A DNA stretch of 33,102 bases from Ruminiclostridium papyrosolvens C7 (GTDB lineage: Bacteria; Bacillota; Clostridia; Acetivibrionales; DSM-1351). Positions within the stretch are counted from its first letter, which is position 1; each line of letters starts with the position of its first letter. This document shows positions 1 through 6,535 of the stretch, one piece after another. The position numbers were made by a program, and so were the translations under genes. The notes under the pieces are model-generated. The model made no database searches and had not been told where the DNA came from. It saw only the letters and a list, made by a program, of their open reading frames with translations. The stretch spans positions 1-33,102 of the forward strand of contig NZ_ATAY01000071.1 of NCBI RefSeq assembly GCF_000421965.1, written 5' to 3'.

Positions 1-8
1 ATTGTCTA

Positions 9-164
9 CTACCATGTACCGTAGTTCCCTTTTGCAAAGTACTCGCTTTTACCCTCTTCATTTGCCTTTATTAGTTCATTACGTGCCTTAATTCGTTTTT
101 TTTGCTTCTGTTTCAGATTTGCTAACTTTGTAAATTCTTCTTTACTCAATTTCCTCTCAGCCAT
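9..164 (-). CDS. Small highly charged protein of unknown function (51 aa)
   Basis: A short complete ORF starts at ATG 164 inside the last codons of the ParB-like gene, with an 8-nt overlap. A good SD (GGAGG) lies 11 nt upstream of the ATG, so it appears translationally coupled. The product is Lys/Glu-rich and probably helical over residues 5-40, with KQKQKKR in the middle. It ends in an aromatic/Gly tail, YFAKGNYGTW. I do not recognise the family. The position after parA/parB suggests an accessory role in replication, partition or transfer, but that is only context. Confidence 0.6.
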   Translation of the reverse strand: MAERKLSKEEFTKLANLKQKQKKRIKARNELIKANEEGKSEYFAKGNYGTW

Positions 165-1278
165 CCTCGCAGATACCTCCTATCTGTAAGATTTTCTTCC
201 CTAGCTGTTTTGCAAGTTCCTTTTGATGCAACATATCCTGTGTAATTTCTCCATCCTCTTCAAATATCCAGACTTCATCTACAATCCTTATCATTTCAAA
301 CCCTACTTGTAGCATTTGTAGCATTTTTTCATAATGATCCCCATCCAGTACACTATGCAGCATCACTATGTTTGAAAAAGGAATATGCCCTTGTGCAACT
401 ACATACTTGCAGTACTCAATTGCTTTTTGATAGTCTTCATCTTCTCCGCTGTAAGCACTGCATACATATACATTAAGTAATCTGTCTGGTGTTAACTGTT
501 CCGGCTCTTTTTGGGTAACCTCTTCTGTAATTGTTGTTTTTACGATTGTTTGAGTTGTTTCGGAAGAGGGTTTATTTTTCTTAATGTCCTTTACCTCTTT
601 TATGGTGATTGAGCCTTTTTCCTTATAATCTTTCAATGCCTCTTCCTGTTGTTCTTCCTGTAATCCAGATATTTCATAAGCCGTTGAAAAGTTTACATTA
701 TTGTTCTTAAATTCTTCCTTGAATTCATTTGACAGATTATTGTTGATGCTCTCCATTCTGGCTACCTGTGTTTTTGATATTTTCATGGTGTCAGCAACTA
801 TGTCTCTTAACCTTCCGGGTAACTTGACACCTTTTTGTTTAAGGGCTGATAACAATTCTTTTATTCTCATTGCTTGATGGGTTTTTTCGTAATCAGAAAG
901 AATTCTCGAAGTCGAGTTTGTAAATATAAGACGGAGTTCATTTTTTATTTCATCTATTTCTGTTTCAACTTTACATGGTATAAGTTCAAATTCTTTGTTT
1001 CCCTCTTCAACTATTTGTGTTAATGCTTTAAGTCGTCTATGCCCTATTGATACAGTGTAGGTGTCTGTTTCCTCTATTTTTCTTACAATCAATGGCTGCT
1101 GTAATCCAATAAGGAGTATACTGTCTTTAAGCTCTGCAACATCATCTACGCTATAAAAGTTATTTCCATCAGGGATTAACTTGCTTATATGTATATATTC
1201 AATAGTAAAATCGTTTCTTTTTTTCTTTTCTTTTGATTTATCATTGAGGATATCATTAAGACTAAACTTCTTCTTCAT
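157..1278 (-). CDS. ParB-like partition protein fused to a nucleoside-deoxyribosyltransferase-like domain
   Basis: Residues about 26-140 look like a ParB/Spo0J N-terminal domain. The motif GHRR at 79-82 matches box II, the CTP-binding region of ParB proteins, and an N-x-x-S-R segment follows at about 121-125. Residues about 155-180 fit the ParB helix-turn-helix. After a low-complexity Thr/Glu/Lys linker (about 235-265), residues 267-366 form a second domain. It begins VYVCSAYSGED and ends with GKKILQI, the pattern of the DUF4406/DUF7768 nucleoside 2-deoxyribosyltransferase-like fold. ParB proteins are usually about 280 aa, so 373 aa fits a fusion. The start is ATG 1278 with SD GAAGGTG. It lies 47 nt downstream of parA and probably works with it in stabilising the excised element or regulating the operon. 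Confidence 0.8.
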   Translation of the reverse strand: MKKKFSLNDILNDKSKEKKKRNDFTIEYIHISKLIPDGNNFYSVDDVAELKDSILLIGLQQPLIVRKIEETDTYTVSIGHRRLKALTQIVEEGNKEFELIPCKVETEIDEIKNELRLIFTNSTSRILSDYEKTHQAMRIKELLSALKQKGVKLPGRLRDIVADTMKISKTQVARMESINNNLSNEFKEEFKNNNVNFSTAYEISGLQEEQQEEALKDYKEKGSITIKEVKDIKKNKPSSETTQTIVKTTITEEVTQKEPEQLTPDRLLNVYVCSAYSGEDEDYQKAIEYCKYVVAQGHIPFSNIVMLHSVLDGDHYEKMLQMLQVGFEMIRIVDEVWIFEEDGEITQDMLHQKELAKQLGKKILQIGGICEDG

Positions 1279-1305
1279 GTTTTCACCTTCTTTTTTTACT
1301 ATTTT

Positions 1306-1322
1306 GTGTCCGAATCGGACAC
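1306..1322. promoter_or_regulatory. Perfect 17-bp palindrome between parA and parB, candidate parS
   Basis: GTGTCCGA-A-TCGGACAC has 8-bp arms around a central A. It sits three bases beyond the parA stop codon and 28 bases before the parB start. On the transcribed (minus) strand it is followed by AAAATAG rather than a U-tract, so it is a poor terminator. Its position in a parAB operon makes it a candidate ParB binding site (centromere) or an RNA hairpin. I saw no second full copy in the window. Confidence 0.45.
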
Positions 1323-1325
1323 GTT

Positions 1326-2090
1326 TTATATTTGCCTCTCCAGATATTCAGCCACGAAGGAAATATAGTCTTTTGCTGCTGTGCATTTTGGAGCGTGAAT
1401 TATTAACGGCTCACCTGTAAATGTTGTTTCATCGACCTTTGTTGTACGTCTGATAAATGTTTTAAACACCGGGTACTGTGATTGATTTTCAAGCCACTCT
1501 TTTCCCTCATTGTTTACTGTGCTTTTTTGATACATCGTTATCAAACACCCTACCAATTTGATATCCGGGTTATATTGCTTTACCTCTTCAATCTGTTCTT
1601 TTAGTACCTCCAATCCGTCAAAAGCGTATTGGTCAACTTTGATAGGTATTATTACATCATCCGTAACTGCAAGGCCATTTATAACAGACATGTTAATGTC
1701 AGGTGCATTGTCAATTATGCAATAGTCGTATTTGTCTGACACTGGGGATAATGCTTCTTTTAACCTAGTTTGCTGTTGCTGTGTCTGGTCTAGCAATATA
1801 TCAAGGTTTGCCCGGAGTAAGTTCATATTTGCAGTTATGATTGAAAGGTTTTCATTGTCCGTTGGCATAATCGCATCTATGATATCCAAATTCTTGTCTG
1901 TTAGTACGTCTGCTATTGTTTTAATATCGTAAGTGTCATAACCAAACATTTTACTTGTGTTGCCCTGCTTGTCATTATCAATCAGCAAAACCCTCTTACC
2001 ATAAACGGATGATAATATATGAGCCATGTTGATTGATGTTATAGTCTTTGCTACACCGCCCTTTAAATTAATTACTGATATTGTTTTCAA
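1326..2090 (-). CDS. parA: ParA/Soj-type partition ATPase
   Basis: This is a ParA-family deviant-Walker ATPase of 254 aa, the usual length for a small ParA. The N-terminal P-loop is KGGVAKT at residues 10-16, with Ala where most ParAs have Gly. DNDKQGNTS follows at about 38-46 (Walker A' region) and YCIIDNAPD at about 122-130 (Walker B). Such ATPases move or position DNA bound by a ParB partner. The start is TTG 2090 with AAAGGAG about 9 nt upstream; it lies 23 nt inside the preceding VRR-NUC gene, so the two are likely translationally coupled. parB follows. Confidence 0.88.
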   Translation of the reverse strand: MKTISVINLKGGVAKTITSINMAHILSSVYGKRVLLIDNDKQGNTSKMFGYDTYDIKTIADVLTDKNLDIIDAIMPTDNENLSIITANMNLLRANLDILLDQTQQQQTRLKEALSPVSDKYDYCIIDNAPDINMSVINGLAVTDDVIIPIKVDQYAFDGLEVLKEQIEEVKQYNPDIKLVGCLITMYQKSTVNNEGKEWLENQSQYPVFKTFIRRTTKVDETTFTGEPLIIHAPKCTAAKDYISFVAEYLERQI

Positions 2091-2484
2091 CCCTCTTCAC
2101 TCCTTTTAACTTTAAGTAGTTTACTATTACTGAAATAGCCTCTTCCTGCCCATAACATACTGTTACAAAATAGTCCTGTTCCTTTAATAGCCTAATCCAT
2201 CTTTTTTGATTTTCAGAGGTTGTATTACCTTTGATTTTCATTTCGATATACAGGCCATGATATCCACCTCTTGCACATGGCAAGCATATATCTGGTACTC
2301 CTGATTTCACACCTTCCATTTTTAACCTTGCAGCCTCTGCCTTGTTCCTATAACCGCCATTTGGTATGTGATACATTAATTTCAATTCAGGATATACACA
2401 TTCTTGTAGAGCTGCCCACCTAAAAAGGTATATTTGTTCTGTGCTTTCACTTGCCTGTGGTGGCTCGTATTGATTGCTTTTCAT
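2068..2484 (-). CDS. VRR-NUC domain nuclease
   Basis: A 138-aa protein with the VRR-NUC (PD-(D/E)xK superfamily) signature: an N-terminal Glu (STEQ, about 14-17), HIPNGG at about 39-44, GVPD at 62-65 with Asp65, and YIEMK at 79-83 (Glu81, Lys83). Stand-alone VRR-NUC proteins are common in phages and integrative elements, where they are presumed to process branched or damaged DNA during replication. Here it lies between ssb and parA. The start is ATG 2484 with SD AGAGGT. The 3' end overlaps the parA start. Confidence 0.85.
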   Translation of the reverse strand: MKSNQYEPPQASESTEQIYLFRWAALQECVYPELKLMYHIPNGGYRNKAEAARLKMEGVKSGVPDICLPCARGGYHGLYIEMKIKGNTTSENQKRWIRLLKEQDYFVTVCYGQEEAISVIVNYLKLKGVKRVENNISN

Positions 2485-2514
2485 GATAAATACCTCTTAC
2501 TAAATTGATTTTGA

Positions 2515-2922
2515 TTAAAAAGGGGGAAAATCATCTTCGTCCATTGGATAAAATCCATCTGCTCCACCTTGAAAAGCTTCTCCCTGCTGTCCATCCTCTC
2601 CAGACTTTTTACGGTCAGCAAAGTACGTTTCCTCTGCGATAACCTCTGTTATGTAGTGACGTTTCCCTTCGTTATCGTCCCATGTTCTGGTCTGAATCCT
2701 ACCGACTACTACAACTTGTAACCCTTTTATGAAATGCTTGCTACAGAACTCAGCGTTTTTATCCCATGCAACTATATTTATGAAATCAGCTTTCCGTTCG
2801 CCTTCTCTTGTAAAACGTCTATTTACTGCAAGTGCGAATGTTGCAACTGCTGTTTTGTTTCCACCTGTGTATCTGAGTTCCGGGTCTTTCGTTAACCGTC
2901 CCATTAATACTACTTTGTTCAT
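2515..2922 (-). CDS. ssb: Single-stranded DNA-binding protein
   Basis: SSB of 135 aa. The OB-fold covers about 1-105, with the family start MNKVVLMGRLTKDPELRYT and the FINIVAWDK segment near 48-56. A Gly/Asp-rich linker ends in an acidic tip, DEDDFPPF, the docking tail for DNA-replication partners. It is likely an element-encoded second copy that coats single strands made by the HUH initiator next door. The start is ATG 2922. Its SD GAGGTGAGGG overlaps the stop codon of the upstream gene, which shows operon coupling. Confidence 0.95.
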   Translation of the reverse strand: MNKVVLMGRLTKDPELRYTGGNKTAVATFALAVNRRFTREGERKADFINIVAWDKNAEFCSKHFIKGLQVVVVGRIQTRTWDDNEGKRHYITEVIAEETYFADRKKSGEDGQQGEAFQGGADGFYPMDEDDFPPF

Positions 2923-2929
2923 TTATCCC

Positions 2930-3265
2930 TCACCTCTCCAACTGTGGCTCATTTTCACTATGTACCGCCACTTCCCAACCTCTTCTTTTCATTTCCAGAT
3001 ACATAGCTTTTACCGCTCTTTGCCGGGAGCTTCTTTGTCCGCATCGTGGAGGACTGATAAAATATCTTTTCCCTGCTCTTGGGCCGGTTGCATGTAACCC
3101 TGATGCTTTTATTGCTTCTACCATTTTCCTTTTATTTGACCGTGGTATAAAAATTGTCAGCATATCAAGATTTAAGTTCCCGGAGTCCTCTCCTATTGCT
3201 TGCTTTTTAGCTGCTAACTTTGCCATCATTAAGTCAACCGTTAAAGTCTTGTAATTTACTTTCAT
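2930..3265 (-). CDS. Conserved-looking basic protein of unknown function (111 aa)
   Basis: I do not recognise this 111-aa protein. It has an amphipathic, Lys-rich N terminus (residues 1-25), a middle with LTIFIPRSNKRK, a Gly/Arg/Pro region (TGPRAGKRYF, about 60-69) and a C-terminal half rich in Arg (GQRSSRQR). The net charge is strongly positive, as for a nucleic-acid binder. The start is ATG 3265 with AAAGGAGTG. It lies 32 nt after rep, and its stop overlaps the ssb ribosome binding site, so it is probably co-expressed with the replication genes. Confidence 0.65.
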   Translation of the reverse strand: MKVNYKTLTVDLMMAKLAAKKQAIGEDSGNLNLDMLTIFIPRSNKRKMVEAIKASGLHATGPRAGKRYFISPPRCGQRSSRQRAVKAMYLEMKRRGWEVAVHSENEPQLER

Positions 3266-3297
3266 TTTTTCAACACTCCTTTCTTTTTGCTTTTTAT

Positions 3298-4080
3298 CTA
3301 TTCCCTCTTCGGTACTTTTTCTTTTGATTCTTTTGACCTCATTCTTATATAGAGGTAAATTGCATCTGTCTCCTTATTAACCTTTACTTCACAATCCAAA
3401 AATCTATAGCCAGGATATGCCTTTTCAAATAGCTCCTTATCATCACAGTTATGTGCTAGATTAATCACTTTTCTCTTGCTGTATCTGCAGTCATTGGGTG
3501 GCCTGTAATCTGGCTGACTAAGATTTTTGGATTGTATCCACCGTCTTGATCCTTTAGGGTCTTTTGCAATGTAATTAGCTAATGATGTATATCCGAATTC
3601 ATCTTCTTGTAATCGGTCTGCATTTGCCCTTCCCTTCCCCCAAAGTTTTTCTACAATGTCCCTATCCATTCCACTCATGAATAAATGATGATGCATTCTT
3701 ACTTTTTTACGTTTATCATTTTCATCAGGTTCACAGAATTCTGTAACTCCTAAATATTTGAGTTCAGGAAGTCCGTTTTTCTTTCGATAGCGTTTCACTC
3801 TTCTGATGAAATTTATTACATCTGCTCTTGCCTCGGCTTCTGTCCGAGGAAGTGTTTTATCTGTATATGTAAGATGTACTACTAAATCCTGATCTGTAAA
3901 ATTTGTATTTGCATATCTGATAAGTTTCTTACGTGCATTTTTCTCATTTAAATTTTTCTGCTTAGGTAGGGATTCTTTCATTTTTGCTTTACGTGATTTA
4001 TTTTTTTCTTGCAAAGATATTGGATATATTTCAACCTCAAACATTGAGCCGCTTATTATTTTTTTCTCTCTATACGGCAA
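3298..4080 (-). CDS. HUH rolling-circle replication initiator (ORF2/G2P-type Rep)
   Basis: A 260-aa protein with the three motifs of HUH single-strand nicking enzymes. Motif 1 is LVVHLTYTDKTLP at about 67-79, motif 2 is RMHHHLFMSG with metal-binding His at 130-132, and motif 3 is YTSLANYIAK with Tyr164, Tyr170 and Lys173. It would nick an origin and start rolling-circle replication of the excised element. The start is taken as TTG 4080 with AAGGGGG upstream, although that spacing is long (about 12 nt). The next ATG is at 4044 and lacks a clear SD. It is the first gene of the rep-ssb-par operon, and inverted repeats lie just upstream. Confidence 0.8.
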   Translation of the reverse strand: MPYREKKIISGSMFEVEIYPISLQEKNKSRKAKMKESLPKQKNLNEKNARKKLIRYANTNFTDQDLVVHLTYTDKTLPRTEAEARADVINFIRRVKRYRKKNGLPELKYLGVTEFCEPDENDKRKKVRMHHHLFMSGMDRDIVEKLWGKGRANADRLQEDEFGYTSLANYIAKDPKGSRRWIQSKNLSQPDYRPPNDCRYSKRKVINLAHNCDDKELFEKAYPGYRFLDCEVKVNKETDAIYLYIRMRSKESKEKVPKRE

Positions 4081-4193
4081 ACATATTTCTGTCCCCCTTC
4101 CAAGGTCTAATTTTTATCTCTCATGGTTGAATAGATAATACCTATTACGAGGCCGAAAAGACTTGTAAATACTGCCTTTTCAGTTGACTATTT

Positions 4194-4242
4194 GCCGTAT
4201 TTGTTTTATAATATTTGTAAGGATATTTTTACGAAATACGGC
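4194..4242. repeat. Inverted repeat upstream of rep, candidate replication origin element
   Basis: GCCGTATTT (4194-4202) and AAATACGGC (4234-4242) form perfect 9-bp arms separated by 31 AT-rich bases. The same heptamer, GCCGTAT, recurs on the minus strand at the rep start codon (4072-4078). Repeats reused around a Rep gene fit iterons or a double-strand origin, or a Rep autoregulatory operator. No nick site can be assigned from sequence alone. Confidence 0.4.
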
Positions 4243-4246
4243 GTAT

Positions 4247-4292
4247 AAAAATCGGTTTACATTTTTGTAGTGATTAATGTAAGCTGATTTTT
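4247..4292 (-). terminator. Hairpin terminator after the Cys-rich gene
   Basis: Arms 4247-4263 and 4276-4292 pair over 17 positions with two G-U-type mismatches around a 12-base loop. On the minus strand the hairpin follows directly after the stop codon at 4293 and ends in a T-run. A T-run also flanks it on the plus strand, so it could work both ways. It separates the regulatory operon from the rep operon. Confidence 0.65.
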
Positions 4293-4505
4293 TTATGTGC
4301 TTTTTCCCCCCTCTCTCCGTTTATGGTCTTTATATGTACACCGCTGTAAACTCATTTCCTGATTCATGTATTTGCAGAGTGTAAAGCAGTGTGACATACA
4401 TATAACTGCATTATTTACCTTCGGACAATGTACTGTGCTTTTGACTTTATGTATTGGCTTTAGGCACGTAGGACATAGTGTTACAACTCTTCTTACATCT
4501 GACAT
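4293..4505 (-). CDS. Small Cys-rich, probably zinc-binding protein
   Basis: The product is about 70 aa when started at ATG 4505, which has AGAGGTG 7-8 nt upstream; a GTG at 4514 would overlap that SD. Cysteines come as CPTC near the N terminus, then HC, C-x-x-x-x-C and C further on, with several His, so metal binding is likely. The C terminus is basic (KDHKRREGGK). I do not recognise the family. A terminator hairpin follows at once. Confidence 0.6.
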   Translation of the reverse strand: MSDVRRVVTLCPTCLKPIHKVKSTVHCPKVNNAVICMSHCFTLCKYMNQEMSLQRCTYKDHKRREGGKST

Positions 4506-4529
4506 TACACTCACCTCTATTAATTGAAT

Positions 4530-4558
4530 TTGTAATCACTTCTATTTTTTGGTAAAAT
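4530..4558 (+). promoter_or_regulatory. Putative sigma-A promoter for the small zinc-knuckle gene
   Basis: TTGTAA (4530-4535), a 17-base spacer and TAAAAT (4553-4558) lie 33 bases before the ATG at 4592. The fit to the consensus is good but unproven. Confidence 0.5.
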
Positions 4559-4591
4559 TCAAGCTGAGAAGGACATCAGAAAGAGGTACAT

Positions 4592-4741
4592 ATGAGTTTA
4601 AATTTAAATTCCGTATTAGGTGATTCCGAAGTGCCATTCGATTGTCCCCAATGCGGTAAAACGCTTAAAATAAAATTAGGTAATGTTGGTCGTAAATCAG
4701 TTATCAGTAGCCTCTTCAAGCTTTGTGGTTATCTCGTTTAA
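4592..4741 (+). CDS. Small protein with a single CxxC knuckle (49 aa)
   Basis: A short plus-strand ORF with its own promoter-like sequence and an AAGAGG ribosome binding site before the ATG. The N terminus MSLNLNSVLGDSEVPFDCPQ reads like small zinc-ribbon proteins of clostridial elements, with CPQC at residues 18-21. The expected second CxxC is absent and the C terminus (FKLCGYLV) has only one more Cys, so the ribbon may be truncated or decayed. The last 45 bases are antisense to the small gene on the other strand. Confidence 0.5.
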   Translation: MSLNLNSVLGDSEVPFDCPQCGKTLKIKLGNVGRKSVISSLFKLCGYLV

Positions 4742-4813
4742 ATTTGTTTTGATTTTCATTTGGATTTCTTTATTTTGCTCCATTTGGTTTTCTAACACCT
4801 TTTTATAATCCAA
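4697..4813 (-). CDS. Very small helical protein after AbrB (38 aa)
   Basis: The start is TTG 4813 with a near-perfect SD, GGAGGTGA, which includes the stop codon of the AbrB-like gene, so translation is probably coupled. The product is almost all helix-forming and charged (KKVLENQMEQNKEIQMK), suggesting a short coiled coil. I do not know its function. Its 3' part overlaps, antisense, the plus-strand zinc-knuckle ORF. Confidence 0.5.
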   Translation of the reverse strand: MDYKKVLENQMEQNKEIQMKIKTNLNEITTKLEEATDN

Positions 4814-4818
4814 GGTTG

Positions 4819-5064
4819 TCACCTCCCTTCTTTTAAATCTTTCTTACATGCCTGACAAATGTTCTTGCCCTTATAAACTATTACATCTTTGGCATTTCCA
4901 CAGAAAATACATGCCGGCTGATACTTCTTTAAAATAACCATTTCTTCATCAACAAAGATCTCTAATGAATCTTTCTCCGCAATGTCCAATGTCCTCCTGA
5001 GTTCTACCGGGAGTACCACCCTCCCCAGCTCGTCAACCTTACGTACAATTCCTGTAGCTTTCAT
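4819..5064 (-). CDS. AbrB/SpoVT-type transcription regulator with C-terminal zinc knuckle
   Basis: Residues 1-47 form a swapped-hairpin AbrB DNA-binding domain (MKATGIVRKVDELGRVVLP, then ELRRTLDI). The C-terminal part holds CIFC (52-55) and CQAC (70-73), a probable zinc ribbon. At 81 aa it matches the short AbrB proteins often found on clostridial phages and integrative elements. It probably regulates element genes. The start is ATG 5064. Confidence 0.88.
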   Translation of the reverse strand: MKATGIVRKVDELGRVVLPVELRRTLDIAEKDSLEIFVDEEMVILKKYQPACIFCGNAKDVIVYKGKNICQACKKDLKEGR

Positions 5065-5118
5065 TTGAATTACCTACCCTTCGTTTTTAAATTTATTTTA
5101 TTGCTTGTATAAAAAAGA

Positions 5119-5313
5119 TTAATTTTGTTTGTCACCTTCATCCCTACCTATGTACTTGTAAAATTGTGCTGGATTTATATAATAAGTCCACTTAGTTGAT
5201 AATTTTACAGCTGTCCCAAATGGCAGTTTACCAAGCTGTAACCCAATACGTACAAAAGATGGTGTCTTACCCATTTCTAAAGCCGCTTCACGGACTGATA
5301 AGTTTTTCCCCAT
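5119..5313 (-). CDS. Helix-turn-helix protein, excisionase-like
   Basis: 64 aa from ATG 5313, which has AAGGAG 8 nt upstream; the in-frame GTG at 5322 lies inside that SD and is less likely. The pattern LSVREAALEMGKTPSFVRIG is a MerR/excisionase-like HTH at about 5-24, followed by a wing ending in YYINPAQFYKYIG. Small proteins of this kind act as directionality factors (Xis) or as regulators. Its place beside the repressors fits either role. Confidence 0.6.
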   Translation of the reverse strand: MGKNLSVREAALEMGKTPSFVRIGLQLGKLPFGTAVKLSTKWTYYINPAQFYKYIGRDEGDKQN

Positions 5314-5460
5314 TACTTTCACTCCTTTTTAAAATAAATCAATTAAAATATGTCTTTTTCATGAGTTAAAATAATAATTTCATCGTTTCGATTTATTGTT
5401 GTTGAGTTTTAATAATTAATTATTACTGTCTGTTATATTGTGTTATAATGATTCTCGATG

Positions 5461-5676
5461 CTAATTCCTTTTGGGGGGCTTAGATAACAATTTTTCAATT
5501 GGAATTCCCAACTTTTCGGAAAACTGTTCAAGCATTGACATTGAAGGTGTCCTTTTACCGCTTTCAAGCAATGTTACATAGCATTGGGATACTCCAAGAA
5601 GGTTTGCAAATTCTATCTGCGTTAATCTTTTTCGCTTGCGAATTTGTTTAAGTTTAAGTGTAACTATTTTAATCAC
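5461..5676 (-). CDS. XRE-family (Cro/CI-like) repressor, short
   Basis: A 71-aa protein that is almost entirely one HTH_3 domain: LKQIRKRKRLTQIEFANLLG, then SQCYVTLLESGKRTPS, with the typical helix-3 region. It is divergent from the second XRE gene at 5862, as in a lysogeny switch. The start is unusual. The only in-frame standard codon is GTG 5676, which lies inside a perfect SD (GGAGGTGAT); an ATA at 5667 has ideal spacing. An operator-like palindrome sits within its predicted promoter. Confidence 0.85.
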   Translation of the reverse strand: MIKIVTLKLKQIRKRKRLTQIEFANLLGVSQCYVTLLESGKRTPSMSMLEQFSEKLGIPIEKLLSKPPKRN

Positions 5677-5695
5677 CTCCCGTTAGTGTGATTAA

Positions 5696-5724
5696 ATCTT
5701 ATAACAATTTGTAATAATTCTCAA
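5696..5724 (-). promoter_or_regulatory. Promoter of the short XRE gene, with operator in the spacer
   Basis: On the minus strand, TTGAGA (5724-5719), a 17-base spacer and TAAGAT (5701-5696). The palindrome at 5699-5717 fills the spacer, so a bound repressor would block RNA polymerase directly. Confidence 0.55.
5699..5717. promoter_or_regulatory. Operator-like palindrome, site 1
   Basis: TTATAACAA-T-TTGTAATAA differs from the consensus TTATTACAA-A-TTGTAATAA at one arm position (the central base is free). It overlaps the -10 and spacer of the minus-strand XRE promoter. Confidence 0.65.
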
Positions 5725-5731
5725 ATAAGTA

Positions 5732-5750
5732 TTATTACAAATTGTGATAA
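5732..5750. promoter_or_regulatory. Operator-like palindrome, site 2
   Basis: TTATTACAA-A-TTGTGATAA has one mismatch to the consensus. Its centre is 33 bases from that of site 1, about three helical turns, so the two could be bound on the same face. Confidence 0.65.
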
Positions 5751-5824
5751 TTGTAAGTAATTGGGTTTGAAATGCTTGTTATTTTGTATGTTTCCGATTC
5801 GTATCATCGTTTTTTAAAAAGATT

Positions 5825-5843
5825 TTATTACTATTTGTAATAA
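5825..5843. promoter_or_regulatory. Operator-like palindrome, site 3
   Basis: TTATTACTA-T-TTGTAATAA has one arm mismatch. It lies just before the SD of the plus-strand XRE gene, where a repressor would act as a roadblock or cover the transcription start. Confidence 0.65.
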
Positions 5844-5861
5844 GAAAGGAGGTTGTAATCA

Positions 5862-6215
5862 TTGAGAATAGGACAACAAATATCAAAGATAAGAAATGAA
5901 AAAGGGATTTCTCAAGCAAGTATGGCTCAACAGCTTGAAATATCCCAAAGTTATGTTAGTGGAATAGAAAAAGGCACTAGAAAATGCACATTACCAATGT
6001 TATTAAAAATTTGCAAAGTTCTTGATGTTTCAGCGGTAGACTTCTTTTCGTTAGAGGAATCATATGAAGATGTGGACTTTAATATGGTAAAAACAGCCGA
6101 CTTAGAGGACATTGGAATTGAATATATAGCTCTGGCAAAAGAGATTAAAGATAAAAAAATACCGCTTTCAGCGGTAAAAAAAATTATTGAGATTTTTTCA
6201 GAACTCGACAAATAA
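5862..6215 (+). CDS. XRE-family repressor with C-terminal helical domain
   Basis: 117 aa from TTG 5862, with AAGGAGG 9 nt upstream and no better start. Residues 1-60 are an HTH_3 domain (IGQQISKIRNEKGISQASMA, then ISQSYVSGIEKGTRK). Residues 65-117 are acidic then helical (DIGIEYIALAKEIKDKKIP), a likely oligomerization part. It faces the short XRE gene across three shared palindromes, the layout of a bistable switch. A terminator follows at 6263. Confidence 0.88.
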   Translation: MRIGQQISKIRNEKGISQASMAQQLEISQSYVSGIEKGTRKCTLPMLLKICKVLDVSAVDFFSLEESYEDVDFNMVKTADLEDIGIEYIALAKEIKDKKIPLSAVKKIIEIFSELDK

Positions 6216-6262
6216 GAGTTTTTCCTCTTCACTCCATGGATAATCTATATTTATGTATATCG

Positions 6263-6298
6263 TCCCATTTCTTATAATGAATGGGATGCTTTTTATTT
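6263..6298 (+). terminator. Terminator of the plus-strand XRE gene
   Basis: TCCCATT (6263-6269) pairs with AATGGGA (6280-6286), followed by TGCTTTTTATTT. It is a short but convincing intrinsic terminator and isolates the repressor gene from the agr-type operon downstream. Confidence 0.7.
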
Positions 6299-6535
6299 CT
6301 AAATGTATTATTTTAATCATTAGTTTATCTCCTATTTATTCAGCTTGCTTATTTAAGGATACATCCTATCTAATTCTGTATCTACTCAAAATTTATTACA
6401 TTTTTCTTCATAATCTTCATTGTTTTATTGTTATTCGACTATATATATAATATATATTTGATTCTAATTCCATTTTAGTGTAATAAATGTAATATCTTGA
6501 TTTTTTAAGATAATCGTATATAACAGGACTATTTT
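6299..6535. other. AT-rich spacer with no supported gene
   Basis: About 240 bases of very AT-rich sequence. The open frame here (about 6253-6450) has no SD, runs across the terminator and looks like chance. Isolated half-sites such as TGTAAT occur near 6480-6495. Otherwise I see nothing. Confidence 0.5.

Noticed and set aside
6253..6450. 65-codon hydrophobic open frame on the plus strand
   Set aside because: It has no ribosome binding site, runs through the terminator at 6263-6298 and lies in very AT-rich DNA where chance hydrophobic frames are common.
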